NCBI GenBank assembly: GCA_963555705.1
Contig: OY743187.1
Span: 13,034,133-13,098,132 of the forward strand
Length of the DNA stretch: 64,000 nucleotides
Direction: 5' to 3'
Source: Ligustrum vulgare
Taxonomy: Eukaryota; Streptophyta; Magnoliopsida; Lamiales; Oleaceae
Positions 46,874 through 59,698 of this stretch are shown piece after piece. Each line of letters begins with the position of its first letter. The first letter of the stretch is position 1. The notes under the pieces are model-generated. The model saw only the letters and a list, made by a program, of their open reading frames with translations, did not search any database and was not told where the DNA came from. The position numbers and the translations under genes are program-made.

Positions 46874-47034
46874 CTATGCTACTTGTACCAGGAGCTTAAC
46901 CCGAAAGTTGACATAATACATGTAGGCACAAATTTATTATTTTATCCATTACATCAAGTTATAAATCAACACACATAAGGTTGTCACCTCATTTTATATC
47001 AATTTCTTGATTAAGTTTCGTGTACGAGTATCAT
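46874..47034. mobile_element. MITE with CTACTTGTAC ends (family C)
   Basis: The left end ATGCTACTTGTACC and the right end, inverted, GATACTCGTACACG pair, and the interior (AAAGTTGACATAATACAT, GTTGTCACCTCATTTTATA) matches the copy at 54691. The hAT-like element at 46193 sits exactly at its left end. Confidence 0.55.
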
Positions 47035-48427
47035 TAATCTAAATTGAGTAGCGCTGCATAGCAATTATCATTTATATATGTCTAACTCATTTAGTTGGGA
47101 ATTGTAAAATTCTTGATTTTTAAGGCAAATCAATTCTCTACACTTTGGTGAGAATTGACTTTCCACCTTGGATGACAAATTATTTTCGTCACGTTTGATT
47201 CTTTTTATTGTTATTAATTGACTTATTTTTTTTCATAAAATTAACATTGTTGTTATCTAGTACAAATGTGTGAAAAAAAACTAAAAAATATATTTTTTTT
47301 TAATTAAAATAATTAAATTTTACTTTATTTATTATGAAAAATAATGTCAATCAAATAATAAAACTTGAAAAATTTCTCATTTTCTCCACTTAAAAAATCA
47401 AACCAATTAAACATATTAAAATTCCAATTCCTAGGAATTCATTTCATTTTCACCCTAATTCCACACTCATTATCAAACGAATCCTAAACAGAAGACTACC
47501 TTTGTTAAGAAAAAAATATTGTTTAAGAAAAAAAATACTTTTGAGATAAAATATATGATTGAAAAGTGATTTTTAAAAGTCTCTTTTCCTTTCATATTCA
47601 TATTTTGACGGAGCTATCGATAAACATGTTTATAAAAACAATTGAAAATATGTTTTGTTTATTTGTTTACAAACGTTTATAAACAAGTAACCAAACGGAG
47701 TGCGTTGACTGAATGTGATGATTCATCAATTTTCAAAAGAGTGACTGGTTGAGATTTTATAAATATTGATAGAATATCAAACACCTACTATGATTGAGGG
47801 AGATTAATATGAGGGTGGTGTTATGAGACCACGTGAGTAGATTTCTTGTAGTCAGATCGAGCTAATTTATAAACTTAAAATAAATTCAAGTAGATTATTT
47901 ATTTCTATACACACTAAATATGTCACATTTTTCCGAAAATAATATTAGTTAACAAACTTACACACACAACATTAGACAATTACGATCATTCCAAGAATGC
48001 TGGGACGGATCAGGAAGCCAATCCATCACGAGTGAATTTGTTTCAACACGAACGAACACTACAATGTAAGAATAAAAATTTCAACACCAAAATTATAAGG
48101 TTAAAACATATTGGGGGATCCAGCACGATCGATCGAATTCCCTCGCCAAGAGCTGGATCCGCCCATCCGCCCATGCAAGAATGATTTGACAAGTACACAT
48201 TTGATGGCTAATTTCTACATATAAGAGAAAGAAATCAAGTGTTCAATTGCATAAACTTGTGAGATTTTAGAGAATATATTATTTTTACACAAATTTTCAC
48301 CGAAGATGCTATTAACATCTTCTGAACAAAAATAACTGCAATAATATACCATTTCTTCAAAAATCAAATTTAAAAAGTTACTGTGCAGAAGAAGTAGATT
48401 ATATGTGCACCTGAATCACATTAATCT
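47035..48427. other. Intergenic region, degenerate MITE remnants
   Basis: About 47180-47490 resembles the 0.5-kb Tourist-like family D; about 47500-47700 ends with AACCAAACGGAG, a family-B terminus. No gene seen. Confidence 0.45.
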
Positions 48428-51400
48428 TCAACAGGTGCTTCCAGTTTTCATAGATTGGCTAAAAGAGCATAACCATCTTCTGCCTTCAATCTGAGAAGTG
48501 GAAGGCCTAAAGCTGGATCTTGAACATCTAACCACTTGATTTCTCAAGTTACGGTTGATCGATCTTGGAACCAAAGAAGGAGCAGTGTCCGAATCTCCCA
48601 TACAAAGGCTGGGTCGAAGTTTCACAGATGGAAAACTTTGGCAGCTAACTGAGCAGAAAGAAGAACCGAGTGGGGAGATCCGAGCACACGAGAAATCTGG
48701 CTTGCATAATGGGGTTTCCAGCAAGGTGGGTTCGGGAACCTCAGTCGAGCAAGTGCAAAAATTCAAGGACAAACTTGTTCTTGAAATATCCTTGGTCATT
48801 GACCTTGTGTCTGGAAGCTTAACGAAAGAAATTATGCCACGCCGACAGAGTGGGCAGGCAATCGACCCCAGGGGACCGTGAGATACACTAGAGATGCTAT
48901 TACTGGAACATAGATACAAAGCACAATGTGTGCAGAACTCATGAAGACAACCTGAAAAAAAAACGAGCATCTTACGTTGCCAGGCATAGCTAATGATTCA
49001 TTTGCAAACTATGTCACTGCATTGAGTAAATGCTCAAGTAGCAAGTTTTCTACATCTTGGTTACAAATCCAGCATTTTTGTCATCATGACCACCTTATGT
49101 ATGGCTCGAAATCCCGAGCTAACGAGAAATTTCAAGGAAGAATGGAAAAAGAGGATATTCTAGAGACAGAAGTTTAAGGTAACATGAAAAGAAATAAAAG
49201 ATAACTGTCAGAATAGTATGAAGCAATTAGCATTTTCACAACAGCTAACTAAATTAACAACACATCCCCGCGCATCAAGAGATCCCAAGCAGACTTAAAA
49301 GAGAATAAATGTCGACCGTTCATCTTCTATATAGTATAGTAGTGATCCAATGTGTGCATTACAATATCCAAACAGAGAATGAGATCCATCTGCAAGTTTG
49401 AAGTAATATACCTTCCGCAGCAACTGTGCATTTCCTTTCCAAGCAAACAACACAAGGATCTATGCATGTTGACGGCGTATCGTTGCCTCTCCATCCACAT
49501 TCTCTGCAGATGTAACGAAAGAGATTAATAGTTTAATTCTCTGTCATTGTATGTTCAACCTTCATCTAAAATTTAAGCTATTAAAGAGGGCTACATGTAT
49601 TCATTTAAAGTGTCTTCAACACGCCTTCTCATGTGCAGAATGGATTCATTTTTCCAAAGGTGTGAAGTGCACAATTTTCATAATTAAGGCCCTGTTTGGT
49701 AATGTGAGAATTTTCCAAATTTTCCCCCAAACTCATTTTCAACCACACATTTCTACGGGACCCACCACTCTTCACACTTTTCAATCACTTTTTAACCACA
49801 CATTCATTCAAAATCATTTTTCTTCCATTACCAAACATGCTCTAAGTCCCATCAAGACTTGAACTAACATATTTTGCCTACTCTTATTTTTCAATCACTT
49901 TTTAACCACACATTCATTCAAAATCATTTTTCTTCCATTACCAAACATGCTCTAAGTCCCGTCAAGACTTGAACTAACATATTTTGCCTACTTTTACACT
50001 ATCTTGAAAACTTAAGTTGTGAGAAACACGTGTATATATTTAAAATGCTTGTCTACAACATTTTGTGAGATCTATTTAGAAACAAAACTTGAGGGCAAGG
50101 TCATATACTCTATATCATCATTCTAATGTTTTACTCCCATCGAGAGATTTGATTATTTTCAAAAAATTGCTATAGTAGAGTGTAATTTTGGCTCACCTAG
50201 AGATATTAACAATGCTCTTAAGAGGAAGGCATAAATATGGTGAAGTAATAAGTTGTGGTTGACTTTCTGGACGCCTGCTAAGAATTTCCTCGAGTGAATC
50301 TCTACGCCATGAACGGGCAACCGTCAAGGGAGTCCAACTTTAAACATATAGAAACAAAATTGAAGTAAGAGAACAAGCCAATGGTTAATAAAGCATAAAA
50401 ATATAATGGAACTTCAAAATACTGCAACCAATCATCATAGGGGCTGACTGAATGGCTGAGAACGGCCACAGATAACCCCAGGAAATATATAGAATGTCAG
50501 AAAGCTTTTAAAAGTATAACAAAATATAAGTTCTAAAATAATATTTTTTTATTGATGCAAATTGACATCAAATTACTTGATAGCACGGTAAAAGTTATCG
50601 CAAAATAAATAATTCCTTAATGGTAACTTTTACTTATTTTTAAGCTTAGTCAAACATTCTTTATGCAAGGCCACATGAAATATGTAGAGCAGTCCATTGA
50701 AACATGAAAACTGGTCACTTGCATACCCATTAGCATTTTCTGCAGTCAGACTGGCACCCCTTGCTATCAAAAGCTGAAATAGCGAAAACAATTATATGTT
50801 AGCTCACGTCCACCTACGTAGAAATTTGCATTTGACCTGAAATATACAGACCTGACAACACTGTGCACTACCACCACAAGCAGCATAATGGAGGGGCGTG
50901 CTTCCAGGACCTGCAGAGCGGGAAAAGTTCATGTTCTTAAATTTTATGTAATAGCATTATTAGGTTGAGAAACATGTAACGGATGTTCACTGCTTGAATT
51001 TTATTAATAGAAGAGGCTGTCCTGTAGAATGCTTTTATAATTAGCGATGAGTGAAATAAGGGCATGTATCTGCTTTCAAGCTTCTCTCACTCTAAACAGA
51101 GTTAAAAAAAAATGTTTCATTCAAGAAATTCAATGCTTAAAGAGAGATTAAGTAGAGCCATATGGTCATTAAACTTGTGCTCAATCAGGCCTTTTATAAA
51201 ATCAAACTCACTATAAGCTTTGCAGCTTGATCATTTGCTATAGAACTGAGGTTTCTTTTAGACGTGAAATCCATGCTCATAGACACAACATCTTAGTTTC
51301 CAACTTAGAATCCTTTCTTTCTTCATTGTCCCATAATATTTAGCGCTCTCTCACTCCCTCACACAAGCGTACACACACGTACAGATGCACGTGTTACAGA

Positions 51401-52970
51401 ATAGCCAATCATGCAAAAAAGAAAAATAGGATCTGATCTTGTTTCTTTTTGTTAGGAACGGCGAGAAATGTAAGGTTCTGATTTGAAAACAATTGACTAC
51501 AGGCTACAATTTCAAAATTGTTTGAAGTCAAATTCTGGCAAATCTGATACTGAGGATACACTGTTGAAAGATGTTCCCTTTCAATACCAGCATCTTACTT
51601 GTTAATTCTAAAATCACTACCTGAAGACTTATTTGTTCCGAGCACTAATCAACTAAACATTCTATTGCTGAAATTGGTTGACAGTTTATTCCCACATCCA
51701 CTAGCATGCACTTTCAAAGAAGCAAAAACATACAATGATATGTCAGATGACTCGACAAGGTGATGTAAACTTCATCGGGTAAAAAGGAACATTACTAATC
51801 TACATGGAGACGAGACTATCATTCTTCACGTTTTATATCGTATTTAAACATGTAATTATTCATTCTAGAACCAGAACCCGTCAACTATATGTGAATGCAA
51901 AAGGACTAAAAAATTTAACTTGCCAATTAAATCAATGGTAGTTCCATCTTCCACCGTGACTTCGGATGTGGAAGCCCCTAAAGCTAGGAGGAGTTGAACA
52001 GTTTCAACATGCCCATTTAGTGCAGCCATGTGAAGGGCAGCGACGCCACCATCAGCTGGTCTGTTGATGACCTCGTAGAGTGCACTGAAAAGAGCAAAAG
52101 GAAAATTAGAGCTACAGAGCTTACTGCAAACAGAAAAGTTACATACTACAAAAGAGAATTTTAATATTCAGTACCTATCATCAATTTCTGAAATGGGTTC
52201 ACCATTTTTTGATCTTTTCCTTAAGATGCTGTAAAAATTAGGAATGCTAGGAACATAATCAGAAAGGAGAAGCCGGATACAACGGGAATGGCCATTTAGA
52301 GCAGCTAAGTGAAGTGCAGTTCCTCCATTAAGATAATCAGCTCTGTGAATCTATAATAAAAACAATTAAAAGTTGGATTTTACCCCGGAAAATTAATTCA
52401 GTTAGTTCCAGTGTGAAATTTAGCAAAATATACCACCGAACGAACTGTCATACATTGGCTTTGAAAAGAATCAGAGTTTGAACAACCTCCCAGTGACCGT
52501 ATTGACAAGCTTGCATCAAAGCAGTCTGTCCGGCCAATAAATCATCACTTAGTTACGTCGAATTAAAGAAATCAAATCTACAAAGAAATGAAAAGAGACA
52601 AAATTTCACCTGTCCGCGATAGTTCCTGAGATTAATATCAACTCCTGATTCAACTAAGAGGGAAACAATCTAAATACAAGGAACAAACAGTATAATCACC
52701 AATCCATCGGCACCTAGAATTTCAACACCTACTAAAGAGATTCAAAACACTTGTGTGCACTAAATAACAGTATACCTCGTGGTGACCTTGCGCAGCCGAG
52801 TAATGCAGGGGAGAATTGCGGACACCAAAGGTCGAATACCTCACAAGGCGAGGATTATACTCCAATAAAGCCTTGGCTTCTTGAAGATCTCCATCTCTTG
52901 CTGCAGAAACCAAACGCTCCCCAGAAGCAGAACATCCAAAAGAATTACCAACAAGACTTAACAATCTCAT
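48428..52970 (-). CDS. XBAT32: RING-type E3 ubiquitin ligase with ankyrin repeats, XBAT32 type
   Basis: Ten exons on the minus strand: 52776-52970, 52610-52669, 52454-52525, 52175-52350, 51924-52084, 50852-50910, 50727-50773, 50197-50337, 49412-49503, 48428-48951. They join to 508 residues, the length of Arabidopsis XBAT32. I chose the ATG at 52970 because [20 protein letters not shown] is the family start; in-frame ATGs exist upstream. Ankyrin repeats fill about residues 10-300 ([74 protein letters not shown]). The C3HC4 RING uses C321, C324, C336, H338, C341, C344, C367 and C370. In Arabidopsis this ligase ubiquitinates ACC synthases, limiting ethylene and permitting lateral roots (established knowledge). 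All introns are GT-AG except intron 5, which is GC-AG. The intron 8 sequence carries a MITE. No coding defects seen. Confidence 0.93.
49688..49842. mobile_element. Tourist-like MITE, family A, in intron 8 of XBAT32
   Basis: A 155-bp element with ends GGCCCTGTTTGGTAATG and inverted GAGCATGTTTGGTAATGG, flanked by TAA (49685-49687, 49843-49845). Interior TTTTCAACCACACATTTCTA is shared with the copy at 62868, which has the same length. Confidence 0.8.
49777..49996. repeat. 110-bp tandem duplication covering the end of a MITE
   Basis: TTTTCAATCACTTTTTAACC recurs 110 bases downstream, and the two units differ at about one internal position (CCCATC against CCCGTC). The unit contains the right half of the MITE plus 45 bases of flanking intron, so the duplication followed the insertion. 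Confidence 0.9.
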
Positions 52971-54201
52971 ACTCACCATAAGGATGAGGAATATTTCTTT
53001 CTGTAACAAAAACTAGAAGAATCCTATAAAGTCGCCTTTATGCATCGTTATGGTTTTGTTTCCTTGATCCTATAGTACAATATGAGGAATCTCGTTAATT
53101 TATCAACTATTCTGTGCACGCATTTCCCTTTTTTTAACCGAACCTGTAACAGCCTCGGAATCAATTTTCATCTGTGAATACATCCAAAAACAATTTGGTG
53201 CCACTGTCGGAATCTCACTGAACTTTGATTGAAATTCCAATCTTTGGAACTCTCCAAAGGACAAGAGGAGGATAATTTCAACAACATAATCCCAATTGCA
53301 ATCCCAATTTCATCTTTCAAGAATATATTATTCAATCTTGATTGATAATGACAGTTTTTTATACAAATTAAATTGACCTTTGCAACCCCGAAAGACCCAC
53401 AAAAAAGAGCTGGGATTTTATTTTTAAATAAAAAAAATAGACAATGTTTAACCAAATTCCTTGTAACCTAAGTCCCTTAAAATCAAGATTTTGCAGCGCC
53501 CGTGTCAAAAAAATTCCTGGAAACTCTAGACAGTTTTCAAATCCTACCTGAAACTTTGCCTGAATATCAAAAATATCCAGATTCCAACTTTTCCGGGAAA
53601 TTCTAAGAACAATAATGATAACTAATTCCAAGATTTACATGTTCGATAAATATGAAGCCCAAATTTCACCTAACCTCTCAAAAAGCAGCCTTCAATACCC
53701 AAAAGACTCCTTGCTAATAATATTCAAGGACACACAGGGATCCCAAAAATATCTCTCTCTAGTCTCTACCTTTCCTTCTAATGTTTCTTGAAATGAAATA
53801 TAAAGCTTAAAATTCGGATTGAATAATGTGCATGGAGAGAAGCTTGGAAAAGTGGAGACAGGTGTTAAAGAGAATGGACAGCGAGTTCTGCGGCAACCTC
53901 AGACCAACAGGCAACAGCAAACAAACAGGCCTGCAAGAGAAAGTGCGCACTTCATCATTGGTTCTTATTATTGAACCTTTTTTAAAAAAAAAAACTCAAT
54001 CATTAAAATTTATAAGCTTATTCTGCAACTAACCTTTAAAAAAAAAAAATGATTTTTTTTGTTATTTTTTTAAATAGATAGATGATTAAAAATTGAAGAA
54101 AGAAAATATTTAGTGTTAAAGATTGATTTGGAGAATTGTGTAGTTTAAAATTGATTTAAAAACCTTAATCATTACTTTACCGAACGGAGGCTAAATTAAT
54201 C

Positions 54202-54203
<2 letters not shown>
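52971..54203. other. Upstream region of XBAT32
   Basis: Presumed 5' leader and promoter; a TATA-like CTTTATATTTC lies on the minus strand at about 53797-53807, about 830 bases before the start codon. Short open frames here have no family features. Confidence 0.4.

Positions 54204-54251
<48 letters not shown>
54204..54251. repeat. (AT)n microsatellite
   Basis: About 24 AT dinucleotides. Confidence 0.95.
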
Positions 54252-54254
<3 letters not shown>

Positions 54255-56171
54255 TTTTAATAAATGGTGGCGTGTCAATGTCTAATTTGTTCATCTTGCT
54301 AAAAAGTAAAAAATAGTTAACAAAATCTTTAACTGGCCAAAATTATTGACTTTTCAAAAAAAAATGATCAAATGAAATATGGTCATAGGTCTATTCATAA
54401 ACATTTTTTTATCAAAAAGTGTCAATAGATAAATAATACAATTTCTCAAATCACTTTTTAACCATATATATTTTCTTTCATAACCTTTTAACACATATAT
54501 TTTATTTCTCTACTTTTTAACCGCACATCTTACTCAAAAACATAAATAAACAAATTTATAATTGCTGCAATATTACTGAACTGATCATTGCATTATTGTC
54601 GGTCGTTATTTATGACAAGGCATGTTCTCTTTCAAATCAGGTCAATTTTTTCTAGCTTGTTTGATAATGGGAAGAATTTTTTTCTCAATCATGCTACATG
54701 TACAAAAACATTCACCAAGAAGTTGACATAATGTATGATTGACACAATTCTAATAATTCAGACATCACATTAACTTACACATCACCAACCATAAATGTGT
54801 CACCTCATATTTGGTCATCTTTTTTGTTAAATTCTAAGTACAAGTAGTATTTTTCATTTTTTATAGGAATATTTAGTTAAAAAGTGTGAAAGTGATAAAT
54901 TACGAAGAAATGTTGATTAAAAATGCGTTTGAGGAAAGACATGGTAAACATATTACCAGACAGGATCTTCTTAACTTTAAAGTGTGTTCGGTAAACTTGT
55001 GTTATAATCAACATAATTTTCAATACTACTTTTTAACCATATATCTTTTCTCTCTCCAATTTTTAACCACACATCTTACCTAGAAAACACAAATATCACT
55101 CATCATTACCTGTTATAACAGTTGCCGAAGACAAGCTTGATTTGTACTCCTAGTCTAGTCTTCGATAAAATCTAAAATTGCTTAGACGTGAACTTGTGAT
55201 ATCTAAATTTTAGATAATAAAAAATATTAGTAAAAACTTCCATCGAAATCAAGAAGAGTCGAGCAGCGCTTCAATTCATCCACCATCGATCTTAGCTCGC
55301 CAACTTACTCGTGCTCGCTTGTGGGACAAGTCGAGCATGATTGGCTTGATTCACCATGTGTACTATGCTTATCAATAAAAACTCGTCCCTTGATAGGGAG
55401 AGCCAATAAGCTTTCGAGTCAATTTGTGTGAGTCAATGAACGGCTTTTACTGAAATTTCGATGGTCGACTCACTAGTGGATCGAGGCGAGTGACTCAATA
55501 CGCTCCTAAAGCTATACCACCCATATTTCAGCCACATACTGTCATCATCCTATCGCATTTTCCCCTCCCTCTACTAGCTCTCATTGCTTTATGGCTTGTC
55601 ACCTTGCTAAAAATATAGTAAGCAACGGTCTCAAACTTAATTTGCAACCCCTTCACAACCAATATTTGTTGGGTTTACAGCCTACCGTCTCCTCCCAAAC
55701 TTGGATTGTAGCATCTCCTTTCTCAAATTCGTTTCATACCGCAGATTGTACCACACTTTTGCAAAAGAAAAGAAAATCAAAGAACCAGTGGTATCATGGA
55801 ACATTCCATGTGGGTTCATTCCAGATTTTTTTTTATTTTTTTTTGGGACTATCTATATTTAATTGATTTCTTTTTTCTCGTAATGGCCAAGTTAGAAATT
55901 CACATTGTTGGAATAGCAAAGTTCTCACCACAGAAGCAAATCCATGAACAATTGAAGCCGAAACAGTTAAAATCAATTTTCCCGACGTCTTTTTGTATTT
56001 ACAAAACAATTGAAGGTGAGATCTTTCCACAAAAATTTATAGATCAGGATCACTAGAAAAGAGGGCAGAAACAACCTTTGATTTCTTTGAACTCGACTCC
56101 AATGAACCCCTTTTCCTCAACTTTCTTGGAGCTCCCTTTCTTTTGGAGCATTTCAGATCTTTAATGTTTAA
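54252..56171. other. Intergenic region with degenerate MITEs
   Basis: MITE-like pieces at about 54385-54565 and 54985-55095 (CACTTTTTAACCATATAT, CCTAGAAAACA) carry the family-B interior. The open frames at 55591-56056 show no known domain and mixed composition; not called as genes. Confidence 0.5.
54691..54850. mobile_element. MITE with CTACATGTAC/CTACTTGTAC ends (family C)
   Basis: Ends ATGCTACATGTAC and inverted ATACTACTTGTAC; interior AGAAGTTGACATAATGTAT and GTGTCACCTCATATTTGG match the copy at 46874. About 160 bp. Confidence 0.6.
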
Positions 56172-56670
56172 GGATGTGTTTGATTGGTCATAATTTTTCA
56201 AAGAAAAAGAAAATGTTTTCCAACATTACCATTTTCTTGTGTCTGATTGCAAAAGTTTGGCATAGAAAAAAATTTCCTCATCCCTTCTACACGCGCCCAT
56301 TTTCAAGCTTTAGTAGGAAAATATTTTTTCATCTTTTTGTTGAGAAAAGATTTTCTTAGTAACATGAAATATTATTTTGGTCACGTTTGATCAATTTTGT
56401 TGAGCTAATTGACTTTTTTTCCCAAAAAATAATGCGTTAAAAAAGTTTTAAAAAATTAATAAAATAGCTAAAATTTACTTTATTTGTCATTTAAAATAAT
56501 GTCAACAAAACAACGAAACTTGAAAAATTTCTCACTTTTTTCACATAGAAATTAAACCAATCAAACACTTCCAATTCATATTTTCCAAGAAAATAATTTT
56601 CAGGCGAGTATTTTTCTTGGAAAATATTTTCTTTCTACTCATATTCCACCCCCCACAATCAAACACTCCC
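56172..56670. mobile_element. Tourist-like element, family D, TAA target duplication
   Basis: A 499-bp element with ends GGATGTGTTTGATTGGTC and inverted GGGAGTGTTTGATTGTGG, flanked by TAA (56169-56171, 56671-56673). The interior resembles 6516-7047 (AATTGACTTTTTTTCC, AAAATTTACTTTATTTGTCA). It abuts the 3' end of the FAR1 relic. Confidence 0.7.
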
Positions 56671-57535
56671 TAATTTTACAAAATACATCCCCTCCAATGC
56701 AGTTCATAGAACTATCTCGATATGTGATAGACAGCCTACTAGCTTGAACTTCAACCCACTCCATAATCTCACTTATTTTGTCCTCATCCTCAGCTACCAT
56801 TTTTGAGAAATATGCTTGAATTGCTGCAGCATTACCTCCCCCTAATCTTAACCTCCTAACTTGAGCAATGTAATTTCTACAATCTTTTTCAATAAATGAC
56901 ATTCTCAAAACCACCTGATTCCACAACAATTGAGTTTAAACTTTTGTCTAGAGGAATATTGGCTATGTCATTCACTTCAAGTTGTCATTTTATGTGCTCG
57001 TCAATTTGTTGATTGCATTTTAACAACCTTGATTTTGGAGGACTGGTTTGATGATTGTGCTCATCAATCACCTAGATGATTCGCTGAACTCCCAAAGCAT
57101 CAGAACAGAAGTAGCATTTACCCTATCCTAGCAGCCTGATTGCATGGTATGTTGCGGCTTTAAAGGTCTAGTTGTATCATAGGTTCGACAGACTTCTCGA
57201 CCACGTGTAAATGCAACATTCTGTAATTTTCCATCCAATCCCTTCATAGAATTTCTTCTCCTAATTGGAAAACCCACCCTTAGATGCATTTATTATTATT
57301 ACTATTATTATTATTATTATTATTGTTATTATTTTGTAGAAATCAAAGAGTTCATCAACATTATCAAACTTCATCCCTATCTTAGGTACCATATGACATT
57401 CTTCCCCACTGCACCATCATTCAAACTTTTACCCGTTCCGGTCACTACATCATTGCCCCCAGTCAATTCATCATCCACCAAACAAGCAATCACATTCTCG
57501 TTCAAATGAGAGTCGACAATGGAGTTTCCCGACAT
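56671..57535 (-). pseudogene. FAR1/MULE-derived (FRS-like) gene relic
   Basis: Reading the minus strand from ATG 57535: MSGNSIVDSHLNENVIACL, then after a frame change GMKFDNVDELFDFYK (the start of the FAR1 zinc-binding domain). An (ATT)n tract (57284-57330) interrupts this, and GFPIRRRNSMKGLDGKLQNV, QLEVNDIANIPLDKSLNSIV and SFIEKDCRNYIAQVRRLRLG follow in broken frames, ending with AAIQAYFSKM. These are conserved blocks of FAR1-related proteins, transcription factors descended from MULE transposases. Stops, frameshifts and loss of the transposase core make it nonfunctional. Whether it is a dead FRS gene or a dead transposon cannot be told. Confidence 0.7.
57284..57330. repeat. (ATT)n microsatellite within the FAR1 relic
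   Basis: Imperfect ATT triplets inserted between the FDFYK and GFPIRRR coding blocks of the relic. Confidence 0.9.
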
Positions 57536-58181
57536 GCTACAATGTCAATTTGTCCTATAAATCATAAATAGAGGTTAGATATACATTAACATAGTTGAGA
57601 TTTAATCCCCCCCCCCTCTTTATTTGCCGGAGAAGGTGATCGGATTTGAAGGGAGAAATTTTCTTTCAGAATGGTCGTGGAATAGGATATGAGTTTTATG
57701 GGTTTTGATTTTTAATTCATATTTTGATTTACAAGATCTCACGAGATAATGGCACGCGGTACATAACGCAATAGACAGTATGGGGTGTATAGCACAATTG
57801 TAAAATAAAAATGAATCTTCATTCCTTTTAGATACCATTTGATATGTGAATACACCACTACTAATCACATTTTTATGTCAAATGTTGGAAGAAATGGTGA
57901 ATCTCCTCTCGATTCCCAAGTGCTAACAAAAATACCCCAGGGTGGCACTCTTGTGTTGTGCTAGAAAAATTCACGAGGATATAACGGCAAAATTGAAAGA
58001 TTCCATCAAACAGGACTACAGGAGCGTGCTTTTAAAGTTTAAGGATGCATTTTCCATGAAAATAAGAATAGGAAGCTAAACACTAAATTATGTCAAGTTT
58101 GGGCACTTTAAATGTAATTTTCATAACTTATTTTAAGCTTAGCCGAACACGCAATGACAAAGCAATTGAGGAGAGGGAGAG
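57536..58181. other. Upstream region of the GNAT gene
   Basis: Presumed promoter and leader of the GNAT gene; contains a C9 tract near 57608. No other gene with support. Confidence 0.4.
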
Positions 58182-59661
58182 ATGGCCGTCCTCACATCGT
58201 CTCCTCCTCCACCACCACAAGCTTACCTTAAAATCTTCAAACACTATCATCCCTCCACCGTTGCCGTGGCCAACTTCCCTATCTCTATCCTCTGCCCTCC
58301 TTCTCTTCGTTCACAGTCGCCTTGTTCCCAACTCTTCAACCACCAGACAGAAGCACCACCAATAACAAGAGTTGATAAGTCGTCTTTGAGTGTATCGGAA
58401 GCTAGCTCCGAGGCTGAGCTACGGGCCGCAGCATGCCTCCGCGTTCGCACTTTCTACGATTTCAATCAACAGACTTTTGGCATCGAAGTGAGTTTTCTTC
58501 ACAACTCTCTTCTCGTTCATCTAGTAATTTCAAGTCACCAGGGAAGAGGATTACAGAATTACAGAATATTTTAAAGGATTATTGCTTTTGTGTAAAAACA
58601 AATATAAGATTTGTCCGATTATATTAGTTAAGCTGTTGAACAAGTTGGTTTTGATTAGATTCCCTTCTTACCTCCATGTTTGAGAATTATTTTTCGTTAA
58701 GCTATTGCGGAAGTGAGATTTATTTGAATTTCTATACTTTACTAAATATATTGTCCTTAAATTTCTCATGAAGTGAATTCAGCTCGTTTATTTGGTAGTA
58801 TGTGATATATGATTTTGTGAAGTATACTGTTTATACAGAATTGATTTAGTTAAATAAAAGGTGTTTCTCTTATATTGGAAATTATTTTTGATTTATGATT
58901 CTGATCGCGAATGTGATAATATGGATTGATACACAGAATGTTGGATTGAGTTTTTTGAATCTGCTTTTATGAACTGCATTATCAATTTTGACAATTTCAT
59001 CTTAGATTTTCTTGACCATATGATTGAATCGGGTGGGTGAGACTGTAATGTAAAGCTGATATTATTATGTACTTCAAGTTCTATTAGGATCATAAAAGGT
59101 ACTTGACTGAGCGTGAGTTCGAAGCACTCAAAGAACGCATTGCTGGAGTAAGGAAGGGCTTTAGAAGAGTTTCTTGCATCAATGCTACTCTACCATTGTT
59201 AACAGTATCAAGTGTGTCACATGACCTGTGCACTTCTTGTAAAGTAAGCATCTTTGATTTGTTCGATTGGACTAGTAATTTCACTATTGTTAATCTGTAA
59301 AGGTGTTTGCTCTTTATTAAGCTGTCAATTAGATGGTATTTTGTGTCACTGATACTGATTCAGCGTTCAGTTCTGCTGAACCAACATGTTACTAATTTAT
59401 AGTAAATTAGAGTGATTTGAGCTTGAAGAATGTGTTTTTTAACAGTAAAACGTGAGCTAAACTTATATGGGCGAATTCTTTGTTGCTTCGGACTTTTAGC
59501 CCAGCCTTTGTTATCTTTGCATTCATCAATATTTTGATAATGCACATCTTTTCGTGACAGAACAATGAACTGGAATTGGATGTAAATGTCAAGGAAGTCA
59601 TGAGACGCGCTCTCATATTAGCTTTGAAAATATTTCTTTGCTTCTACATTGTATTTTCATA

Positions 59662-59698
<37 letters not shown>

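Noticed and set aside
52971..52979. Upstream in-frame ATG (MVSM) as the XBAT32 start
   Set aside because: The family N-terminus begins at [12 protein letters not shown]; the extra residues are not conserved as far as I recall.
53168..53631. Minus-strand open frames upstream of XBAT32
   Set aside because: Probably 5' leader or promoter of XBAT32; no domains, and the known family start lies downstream.
55591..56056. Overlapping plus-strand open frames of about 90 codons
   Set aside because: Composition is T-rich and low in complexity, no motif recognised, and the two frames overlap; likely chance.
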